DNA of 64,000 nt from Taxillus chinensis (taxonomy: Eukaryota; Streptophyta; Magnoliopsida; Santalales; Loranthaceae), in NCBI GenBank assembly GCA_023512835.1, contig CM042088.1, forward strand, positions 36,473,664-36,537,663, in the 5' to 3' direction. Made by a program: the position numbers and the translations under genes. Positions 48,945 to 59,957 of the stretch are shown piece by piece (within the stretch, counting starts at the first letter, position 1; the number at the start of each line of letters is the position of its first letter). The notes beneath the pieces were generated by a model. It ran no database searches. It was not told the DNA's origin and saw only the letters and a list, made by a program, of their open reading frames with translations.

Positions 48945-51471
48945 GATATGCTGCTACATATGATCTTATTTTCATAGTATATGATCTTATCTTCATAGTA
49001 ATTTAGAGACAAAAGCAAGCATATATGCATTTAGTGATCCTATATAAAATGGCAGGAAAGCATAAAAGCTGGGGTGATTTCGAAAGAGCAAATTGTTCCT
49101 TTCATGGACAAATTCATATCACGATTATATAGGTACCTGCCTGCAATTTTTAAATTTTCAAAAATACTCCTGCAGTTTATGTAATATCCCAAGGTCACTA
49201 CGCATTAATTAAGCCGGTATGTAAGGAAAGGATATTGTGCGGGTACATTGAATGAATAGATTGGTTGGATACTTCATGATTGTAGATGGTTTTGTGAAAC
49301 TTCTTGCGACTGTTTTAACCATTTGCGTATTGCATACACAGCTATTTAGATCAGAATATAAAGCATAGTTAATATGAACTCGTGTTATATTTTGCCGATA
49401 AAGCTGGTTCTTCAATAATGTCTGTTGAGCGGACAATTGTACTCAAAATTGTTTTAGTTGCGTTGAGATATTTAAAAAAACATGTTTAATCTTCGAGACA
49501 GTTGAGGCACTCGACACCCGGGTAATTTTCAATTTTAAAACACTAGTAGCAAAATTTAGAGAAAAAAAATTAAAAAGTCATAAAATTATTCCCACAGCAG
49601 ATGTTCTATATTTAATTTTCTCTCTGTGGTTTGTACAGTGTTTCTCAATATATTAGAAAGTATTATCCACTCCCTATAATTATTAAATTATATTTAAAAA
49701 TTTTCTCTCACCTCTCTCTTTCATGTTTTTCATAACATTAACTTTTATTTCATATTAAATTATAAAAAATTATTATTAAATAAAACAAGTGATATAAAAT
49801 ATTATTTTAATAATATAAAGTTTGATTTAGGAAATCTATTGTGATGTATATTTGTATAAGAAAGCAAAAAGTAGTTTAAAACTGTAAATTTAGGAAAACT
49901 AATAGAGTAGCTGATGCTAGTGCTCTTAGTAATTGTAAATATTGGGGTTGGCCCAAATAGCTAGTTTGAGAAAAACAGTAACGTGCTTAGCTAGAGTATG
50001 ACAACTGCTATAAATAACTAATATACGAATAAATAATAAAGCAAAGATTAATTTGTCCCCTCAAAATTACGTAGTACTACCAATTATATTCGATGAAGAT
50101 GAAGCATCCTATGTTATGTATATATTTTCTATAGATTAATGTAGCTTTTCTTCAAATAATGGACTTGGCTATTAACTCATAAGCCACAAATTGTTTAAAT
50201 ATGACGTGTTATTGAGTGTAACTAAATACATTATTTGATTCATTCATGTTATGCTATCACTTCAATGTAATTTGATGAGGTGGCTAGAGTATACGTGTCT
50301 AGGAAAGTCATGAAAGTATTGTACCTCTACAATTGAATATATCACTAGTTTGTTACCCTACTTTATGTGAATTTGATAGAAAACTTATATCTACAAAACC
50401 AACTAACTCTTATTTTGATTTATTCACGTAAAATAAACTTAAATCAATCATGCCTTAAAGGTAACAAAAAATATAATTAAGGTCGCTCTAGTGTTTCCAT
50501 ATTAAAGCTTCTAAAGACTTTTTTTAGATAGACGTGCAAACATACGATTTTGCATATGTTGAGTTTATAAACGAAAAGAAAATTAGGTTTCACCTAAAGC
50601 CTTCATTTCAAATTCATCTTTTCATAATATGTTGAATTATGTTGAATTTGTATCTATATGTTGTTTTCTATTGAATATACATTATTATCACCTATTTTTG
50701 TCCGAACTCAATGTTGGTTTTTTGGAACTGATTTGTCGTTGAATCATTTCATTTCGGCGAGCTCTAACATAAAATTAATACGATCAAAATAAATAATAAA
50801 AAGAGTCATCACCAATTTAAAATGGATATGCTTGGTCACATGTTACCTAAGTTAGAAAAAAGAAAGAATCTATGTTACCATAGTTAGGTTTTGAAGTACG
50901 ATTACACATAATAAAGAATAAATATCCCCACAACTCCCAAACTTAATACAAATCTTAGAACAAGGAGATTTCTACTCAATTTTACTTGGTTTATTGATTT
51001 AATCCATTTGTAGAAAAACATAAGAAAGATAAAAACTTGTATGATACTACATTCCCGTGAAGCATTGGCCATTCGAATTTGAATGAAAGTGATTAATAAG
51101 TTAATTGAATCTCATATATTAGATTGTTATTGGCCATAGGGCAATTAAACAAAGTGAATGATTTTATTTGATTAATTAAGATAAGTAAATCAACGAGATG
51201 AATTATGTGAAATCAATCCTAGATACCTTTATCTCCAACTCTAATTTCTCCCATTTATCATTTATTTTAGGTTTAGTTGTTTTAATTTATTTTACTTTAA
51301 TTAAACTTAAATTTGGTTTCTAGATAAAATCAAGATTATGAATTTTGGTACTTATAAAGATTCACACACACCCATGATCTTAATTGAACATATTTTTATT
51401 ACTTGATATGATCGGTGCTCTTTTCATACAATATAAACAATATATAATATCGTTGTCATCCATAAATGCCT
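48945..51471. other. Intergenic, AT-rich
   Basis: Downstream of the SnRK2 gene. No exon, RNA gene or readable element protein. A MITE-like block may lie at 49550-49930 (right end AGCTGATGCTAGTGCTCTTA) but its left end is not clear. Confidence 0.5.
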
Positions 51472-51474
51472 TAA

Positions 51475-52090
51475 GGCTATGTTTGGGGCATACTTTTAGT
51501 TTTCTGTTTTCAAAAACTATATTTTAAAACATTAAGTATTATGTGTTTTCTATCAAATTAAAAATAATTTTTTGTTTGCTTTCTATTTTTAGAAAAACTA
51601 TTTTTGATTTTATTTATTTGGAGAGTTTTGGAAGCTGCGGTGGCTGGGAGACGGACGGTGGCGGCGACAGTAGCGGTGGGGCCACGCGCGTAGGGGGAGA
51701 TCGCAGCAGGGGGGAGAGGGAAGGTCGCGTCGGGGAGTGGGGCATCACGCGAAGGGGGAGATCGGTGCCGGGGAGGAGAAGGGAGGTCGCGCCGAGGGGT
51801 GGGGCGTCGCGCACAGGGGAGATCAACGCCATGGGGGAGAGGGGAGGTCGCGCGCAAGGGGAGGGTGAGCCAGGAGGGAGTCGCGCGGGACGGCGGCGGA
51901 CAGCAGTAGACTCACCGGAAAACAGATGAAAATAGAAAATACAAATTAGAAAACATCCTAAATGTGTTTTCATTTTTTTGCATTTAAAAACAACTTACTT
52001 TAAAAAAAAATGTTACCAAACAAGTGAAGTAGGGGGTTTTTTTATTTAAATACAGAAAACAGAAAACAAGTGAAGGAACCAAACATAGCC
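51475..52090. mobile_element. Harbinger/Tourist-like element with GC-rich cargo
   Basis: A 616-bp element starting GGCTATGTTTGGGGC and ending in the complement of GGCTATGTTTGGTTC, followed inward on both sides by GTTTTCTGTTTTC. It is flanked by TAA at 51472-51474 and 52091-52093, as for PIF/Harbinger-type insertions. The middle, about 51637-51915, is very GC-rich and made of about 60-bp imperfect repeats (GGGGAGATCG ... GGAGGTCGCGC). Open frames on both strands there are repeat artefacts. Confidence 0.75.
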
Positions 52091-52456
52091 TAACCTCTCT
52101 ACTCCATCTTCGTGGTTCTCTAACTTCTTCGGAATCTCCATGATTCTAGCATCAAACCGCATGACAGTCTTAATGCAATCCCACACACGCCATTTAACTT
52201 TGGTAAGTGCCAAAAATTGGCCTCTCCATCAGCATACACAGTCCACAACATTGGGCTGCCCTCTCTCTTAAATAAGGCATCAAGTACCTTGTTTTCCATT
52301 CCAAGTCCGTAGACAATGTCATATTCACATATGAGAATCTTAACAAGAAACTTTTGCTACTCTAGAGTCACAATATTTTGCTCTAACAAATACCTAAGTC
52401 TGTTGATTAATGGTGAATTTCCTACTCGATGGATAAGGTCTCCATATATTGACTTA

Positions 52457-53153
52457 GTTTGGTAATGTTATGCTTTTAAAAAAAGCTACTTTTAGCTGTG
52501 CTGGAGAAAAAACTGCTGTGAAAATAAGCATGTGAGTGTTTGGTAAAATATAATTTTAAAAGTGATATAGAATTTAAAAGCAGATAATAGTTGTTTAGTA
52601 AGCAATAAAAGTGTTGTAGAGATTTAAAAAGTCACAAATATCCTTTTACTATTATAATTTTTAAATATTTTTTTAACATTCCCTCAATCACGCCGCCCAA
52701 CTCTGCCCCTCATTCCCTTTTGTCACCCAGTTCACCGACCTCACCATCCACGGTTACATTGCCGACCCCATCCAGTAGCTCCCAGGGACCGCGGCTAGCT
52801 GCGCGGAGAAGAAAACTGAGCTGGACGCCAAGAACTACACTACTGTCACCCCGGCTTGCCGGAAGGCTATAGCCAAGCTCCGGCGGCGCACTTTGGCATC
52901 GGAGGTTGCCGCAAGGGAAAGTTAATCACAGCTATAGAGGATGAAGAAGGTTAGTATTAACATTTTATTTTTAAAAAAAACTGCTTTATAAAAAAGCAAC
53001 TTCTAGAAGCAACCTTCAAATTGCTTCTGCTTTTGAATAAAAAAATATAAGTTTATTTTAATTATAAGTATTTTTTTTAGAGATTATCAAACACCTTTTA
53101 CTGTTTCTACTTATTTTATAAACAGAAGCAGGCTTTCAACAATAATGCCAAAC
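52457..53153. mobile_element. hAT-like MITE carrying a coding-like fragment
   Basis: Inverted ends GTTTGGTAATGTTATGC and GTTTGGCATTATTGTTG (reverse strand), flanked by TGACTTA and TGACTCA. Between AT-rich arms lies a GC-rich stretch at about 52690-52930 with a frame reading FTDLTIHGYIADPIQ, one stop, then AEKKTELDAKNYTTVTPACR and KAIAKLRRRTLASE. This looks like captured host exon sequence; its source family is not recognised. Confidence 0.6.
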
Positions 53154-53573
53154 TGACTCATTAACTGCATGCACTGCTAACAGCTCCCTAACATTAGTAC
53201 TCCAAGACTTTTTCATTGGACCCAAGGCAACAGAAGAACGCCAAGGGCCTCTTTTCTTGTACCAAGACTCCTCCAATCCCTCCTCCGCTGGCATCCATAT
53301 AGACTTCAAATGCATCCATATAGACTTCAAATGACTTTTTAAAATTGGGTAAAGCCAATACAGGGGGATACTTCATTTTGATTGTGACACAAGACTTAAT
53401 GAGGTACGCAAGCATCCAAGTGCTTGTTTATCTAACAACAAATTAACATAACAGTAACCGACTCGGAATATGCAGGAAAGGAATTGGACCTCAGGATAAT
53501 GCAGTTTCGAATCAAACTCACATATAGCATTAGAGATTTGAAGTTATGACATGATGATTAATATATACTGCTG

Positions 53574-56500
53574 CTAAAGGGCTTCTTTAATGAGTTTTTC
53601 TGTGAGCGCTATAGGAAGTCCCATAACGCAATCAGTAGTCCCAACCTGCACGGCACCAGCAAAAAGAGAATCAGAGAAACCACCGATGAAGAGAGACAGA
53701 GAAAAAAAGATCTTACCACTGATTCAACGAAGGGCAGCGTCAGTGGATGTTCATACATCAAACCTCCAGCCACTTTTAGTGTTATTCCTTCATTGATCTA
53801 AACAAATTTCACAGCCACAGGACCCAGAATGAATAATCACCACCCAAGAAGTTAGCATGAAACAAAGATGCCAAAATAATATTATTTTTCACAAAATTTA
53901 CCAGGTTATCAATCACTTCATATGGTATGTCATGGAAATAAACCTGTACCACAGAAATAACAGAAAATATTAATCGGATGAAAGGTAATAAATATTAGCC
54001 TTTCACATTTATCAATTTACCTAGCCCAAAAAAAAAAAGTTGAAGCCTTTTTCAAATCACCACAACAAACAGCTGCACTAGGTGTTGAAGTTGCAGCAAA
54101 CTTATAGCTGTTAAAACTCAGATTCCATTTCTTTACTGCTGATTCTGTCCAACACATTTTTTATTTATCATAAGAGCACTCACTGTTGAATAGTCAAATA
54201 TTTCAATAAAGCTGGTGCCTCGAAGTTTGATATTTAATAAAAATTTTAGTCAAGAGACAGATTTCGAGTCAAATTTGTAGCTAATATTATTCCATGTAAA
54301 TAAATTTATTGAAACGCTTGACTATTCAACTATAAGTGCTCTAAGGACTTTACAAAATCTACAAAACATAGGAATGCCATAATTAATATTCAAAGGCCAG
54401 GATGTTGACAAATAAATCTACAAATGTTATGACCCAATGGAGAAAGCACCCCAGGATAGTTAGTAGGACAATCTGAAGATTTAAGACTATAAACTTCTAC
54501 GCATCTGGGTTTAAAGAGGAAAACCAAAGGGTAGAGGAAAGCTCTCTCAAACGGTTGAAATTTAGATAAGATGCACTTATAATACAATCCAGAGGTGGGG
54601 TCGGCTAGAACCTTGAGTCTCGTTGGCACTATTTGAGAATAATAGCAAAACTGGATATTAATGCACTGTACCTCTGCTGTGTCCCATCCTCCCTTTCTGG
54701 CCCCTGTCCTAAGGTTTGTTAAAAGAACAGATCCTACAACAGCTGCATGATGACCAGAATAGTCTGCAACAGATCCACTAGTTAATACTGAAAAAAGGTT
54801 TTACAAGAATCAAATGTTAGCAAAGGTTATGGAGTAAACCTTTGATGAATTGACGGGCTTCTTCCTTGCTGCATGGCTTTTCACGGATCATCCCTTCATA
54901 CACGACGACCTCAATTTCAATGACAACCAAGTCAGATGGCAGAAAAATATATCCTGGAATACGATCTCTTGCCATCAAACAGAAAGTGGCAAAAAAATAA
55001 AAAAAAATAAAAAAAACATGTGTATATGTGTAGCACATGACATCTAACTAAAATGGAAATCCATGACAGAAACACCAAACTAGAATCCAACAACCTATCT
55101 TATAACTGATAAATCGAAAAGAGATTTGCAAGACAAATGGTAATGGCTAAGACAAGTGTAGCAGTAATATTTCACCTCATTCTCAAATCTCAAAGAAGTT
55201 TGTTTATTCATTTGATAAGCATTTTTCTAATAGTAGTTGGAACAAATAAACTGGTAAGGTAGTCATCCAAGTTTCAAGACAGCTGACAAGAACAGGGAAT
55301 TAAAGCATACTGTGTCTGCAGTAAGTAACAGTGTTGGGTGATCATCATTTTCTAATTGCCTTGAAGCCTGGAGCTTGGACACGATGGCATCTGCCTGGGA
55401 ACAGTACCATTAAAGTAAATCAGGTCAGAAAAAGAAAAAGCTTCAAAAGAAAATGAAGACGAAGAAGAAGAAAAAGGAAAGAAAGAATCCAACTATATTC
55501 ATTCATCTGTTTGTATCATGGAAAAATGAGCCAATTTGGACAATTTTCACAAAGGCAATATTCTTAGGAGAAAACTTTTCCCTGGAGAAAAGTTGTTTGC
55601 TCATTTGGTATTAGTAAAAAAAAGGAAGGTAAAACAGTGACAGACCCTAGAATTCAGCTTTGAGCTGGGCACAAAAATCAAGTTAATGGTGTTATTATCC
55701 ACCAACGTGTCCTAAAAAGTAAAGATATAAACGAATATTTTCATTTTTTTTTTCAAAAACATATATCTTGTTGAATTTTTTCTTTAATCAAGACTTACGA
55801 GTTGGTACAATATTTAGCACATTTTTCAGCCGAAATAATGGTCTAGTAAACAATGACAATTCGATTTTAATGTTCTTCATGGATTTCATGGGAAGTGACT
55901 AGTGGGAATGCAGCTAGGCCAGTCTGTAACATAGTCTCTGTTTGGCTTTTATGTCATTTATTTATTTATTTATTCATTTATTTTTTGTTCTTGGGTAGTA
56001 AATAATGAAATCTAGTTTTAGGGTTAGCCCAAGTCTAATCTCTGGCCGGTGGAAACTCACAATAAACATCCAAATCCAAGTGTAAGATAAGTTCAACACA
56101 CTCATAGCACAACTTGAATCTGTCTAGTTTTTTTTTTTATTTTTTGGTTTGCCTCTGTTCATAAAATGTTTGGATTCAGTCTTGAGTATTGACAACCCCA
56201 ATTGATTTAACTGATAATGGGAAAGCCGCTATGGTCCAAGGCCCCACCAAAGGTAGTCATGAAACCATGGATATCATAATATTAATAATACCATACAACA
56301 AAATTGTTTTCTTTTCCAAAACAAACACCCGAAATTAAAGGAAATAAAGCTGAGAAAAATATATATATTTGACCAGAACCAATGGAACCCAATATGTAAA
56401 TCAACAAGAAGAAGAAAGTTACACCTTTGCATGAGCTAAAGCCGTCACCAATTCCTCAGGCTTTTCCTTCCTGATGTTCTTCTCATCTATATCTGCAGTC

Positions 56501-56799
56501 TAAATTGCAGCATAAAAAACACACTAATCTCTCGTTAATTTTGCAAACAAAAACAATGGCAAAATAATTGGCCTGTGAACATCCCACCACAATTGTGAAT
56601 TTATATCCCATTTCTGCTAGGATGCGCTTCCGGGACATCGACGATGAACCCAAAATCATCTTTCATTCAGCAACAATCACATGAAAAATAATAATAATAA
56701 TCAGAATAATAAATAGTGCGTAAGACGAAAGGAAATATCAGGGTCTAAGAAAAGAAGAGAAGACGAGGAACAAAAACAAACCTTGAGCGTAGATTGCAT
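53574..56799 (-). CDS. Maf-like nucleoside triphosphate pyrophosphatase
   Basis: Maf/YhdE-family enzymes hydrolyse non-canonical or methylated nucleoside triphosphates to monophosphate and pyrophosphate. Exons (5' to 3' on minus): 56799-56782, 56659-56588, 56499-56425, 55394-55311, 54909-54840, 54763-54672, 53943-53902, 53797-53717, 53645-53574; 201 aa, every join in frame. It starts MQSTLKMILGSSSMSRKRIL, where the GSSS..R(K)R loop is the family phosphate-binding motif. ADIDEKNIRKEKPEELVTAL, TADTVVVYEG with the catalytic Asp, GMIREKP and the end VGTTDCVMGLP follow. Length matches plant homologues. A Tourist-like MITE lies in intron 6. Confidence 0.93.
54174..54341. mobile_element. Tourist-like MITE, TSD TAA
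   Basis: A 168-bp element with ends GAGCACT...AGTGCTC, flanked by TAA at 54171-54173 and 54342-54344. Arms share GTTGAATAGTCAA and TTTCAATAAA. It is a shorter relative of 10875-11155, in an intron of the Maf-like gene. Confidence 0.8.
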
Positions 56800-59700
56800 G
56801 GCGGCTGTAAAATTGATGCTCCCGACCGTCCGAGGATGTTGGACAACGTAGTGCCTAAAATGGCTCCTCCGGTGGAGGACAGCCGACTGGAGACGGAATC
56901 GAAATAAATAAAATAAAACTGAATGTTTTTTCTTTCTGTATTATTATCTTTTTTCGGTTGCTTCACTAGTTTTGGAGTAATTTGTGTAAAAGTAAAGGGG
57001 AAAAACATATAAATAAATAAAGAATAATGTAATTATATTATACAGTCAAATCATTTTTTAGCGGATTTCAACTGACCATCGTTCTGCTATCTTTGTGAGA
57101 TCTAGGTTAGCGTGCAGTTGAGTGCCGTAATCCGACTTTCGGTTCATTCTGCAGTTCTGCTTATTAAAAATATCGTTAAATTAATATTAATTTTATTTTA
57201 AAAAATTTATTCATATAGCCTATGTGAATCACTTGGGTAATATATCTATAAATATACTTTTTCATAAAAATAAATAGGAACACGCACACTTGCTATCACT
57301 TAAAAATTTAGAAATAAATAATAAAATTTATTTAAATTTTAATTCAAATAATAATTAATTAAAAAAGTTTGATAAAAAAACCTTTAAAGGTTTCTTTCTT
57401 AATACATAAATCCGTGCTTAATTGGCTTTATATAAGCAAAAGTATTAAGCACTTGGAAAGTTTAATTTAAATTTTTTTTGTCCCTAAAATATTTTATATA
57501 AATAAAAATATACATTAAAAATATCAAATAACTCTAATTGCCTATAAGAGTTTTAACAAATTTCTATGATTGACATGACGTCATTTGAAGCAGGTTCATG
57601 TCTTTTTTCATTAATACCCAACCAAGCTAATTGTGTACTTTGAAAAAGGAGCAGAAGTGGGAAAGTATAAAAAGGCATATTAATGTTTTTTCTATTGTTT
57701 GGTAAACTCAAAAAATTAACGGCATATGTGTAAAATGGCATGGAAAAATGTATAACGCATCCAAATTAGTGTGAAAGCCTATGAAAAAATGAATCATGCT
57801 TGTTTTTCCAAAAATGTTCTCATTAATATTATTTTTTATTTTAGATATATGAGATAAAATTGATAATATAGCATAAAATTCTCCTTTTACCTTTTTTTCT
57901 ACCTCTAACTAATTATTCTTTTTTTTTTTTTACCTTTTTTCTTTAGAACTCTTTTCCACTTAATTTTTTTTTCTACTCTTTTTTCATATATTGCCAATCA
58001 AAGGTAAAAATGAGAGCAAACAAGTTATATTGTCATTATGCCATAATTACCTAAAGGTCATATATTAATTCAAAAAAGTCTATTTGCATGTAAGTTGTAT
58101 AGGAAATTCGTGCAGGAATACTCTCTCTACTGTTGGATAGGTATGAATAAAAAGTTTTAAAAAATAATATTATTAATCTAACGGTAATAAAAATGTCCCT
58201 GCGTGAATTACTTACACAATGTACATAGCATTACTCATTAATTAGTATCAAAATTAGGCCATAAGTATTTGAAAACCTACAAATGAATTGTAATAATAAT
58301 CTATGAAAAAATAACCTCAATTGTCATAACTTATCAAAATGTCCTTCAAACCTCTTAATGATAAATTGGGCTCAAAAACAACCCAAAAAAAAAGTGCAAT
58401 CGTGGAAACAAGTACATTCCAATTGTGCTTTTTTCATAGCCATTTAATGGCTAACATAATCAAGGGGCTTTTACGAGGACTAGTAATTAATAAATACTTA
58501 ACCTAGTTCATCGATTAACTAATTAAAAAATATATGATGATAGATAACCCATAACTACAGAACATGAAGTAAAAATATATAAAATTTAGTTACCTTCATT
58601 TTATAGTGAAAGAGTCAAAGTCAAAAACATTTTTTGTTTCTTTCCATATAAAATTATAAAAGTATTAGATATAGATTCTTGAAATGCATATTTTTATTAA
58701 TTTGAAGAATTATTTTAATAAAAAACTTAAAAATCAACTTTTCAGATTATCTATTTTAACAAAACGAATAATCTCTCTCTATATTTAACCCACTACCATT
58801 CACTCTCTATTTATTAAAAAATTATATTTTCTCTCACCACATTTACTTTTTTATTTATTTTTTCTCTGACCATATATAATTTGGATTTAAATAAATAAAT
58901 AAATAAATATTTAAAAAATAATATTTTAATTAATAAATAGTTAAAATAGATATACTAAAAAGTGAGCTTTAAAAAAGTAACTTGTTAAAATGAAAAAAGA
59001 ATACTTTTGTTTATTTTAAAAAATCAAATTTAAACAGACCAGTGACAAATGCTCTAAGAAATAATATAGATTAAATAAGGATAGGATATACAAATTTATA
59101 AAAGTCATTATATTATAATTTATAAAACTTAAAAATTCAAAAATAATAACACAATTATATAATCATTAAAATTTAGGTTAATCTTTATAAAATAAATTAT
59201 TTTAAAAATAAAATTGAAGATATATATATATATATGGAAAGATATATGTAAATAACATAATAATGTAATATTTAACTTTAATTGCCACAATTTAAAATAT
59301 TCGATAAGCTTATGCTTAATCAATTGTCTGCAAAAAATAATAATAATGGCACCCAAGTACACGAACTTCGCTATTTTGTTTTTTTGCTTTTGCACTCATT
59401 TTAAAGCCTAGTAAAATAAAATTTAATAATTTTGAAGCTTTATTTGTTTTATTTTAGTTTTGCTAATCTAATTTAATTTAACAAACTAAGCTCAATTATA
59501 ATATTTTAAATTTAATTACAGTGGACACAATCTTCATTTTAAAAAATCGGTTGAGAAAATTATTTTTTATTTAAATGTTTTAACAATTAAAAGAAATAAA
59601 TTACAATTAATTATTCGCGTTTAATTTAAATATTATTTTTAAGCATACAAATCAAATAAAGTAACAGTACTTATATAATTTGTGACAGATTAAAAAGCTT

Positions 59701-59957
59701 CGATATGGTTTATGAAACATCCTACTAACGATATTTTACTAATCCATAAACGTTTTTTTTTCATTTTGTATGCACAAGTTGGTCACTCAGTGCAAGCCCA
59801 TCAATTCCATTCCAATCCCGTGTTCGAAAAGGTTGAACGTGGTATCTCCACCAACTCCAAAATAAGAACAAAAAAAAAAAAAAAGGGCCGTGCCATGCAT
59901 CATGACCATTCAAAAGCCTATTGTGAATTCCAAAACTGACTCGAACATGAAAATGAG
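56800..59957. other. Intergenic, AT-rich
   Basis: Holds the promoter side of the Maf-like gene (56800-57100) and the 3' side of the ARL2 gene. No exon or RNA gene recognised. A MITE-like block may lie around 58660-59060. A minus-strand frame at 59129-59395 is low-complexity. Confidence 0.55.

Noticed and set aside
51543..51973. Overlapping Gly/Arg- and Pro-rich open frames of 99-128 codons on both strands
   Set aside because: They come from the GC-rich tandem array inside a Harbinger-like element and have no domain or splice support.
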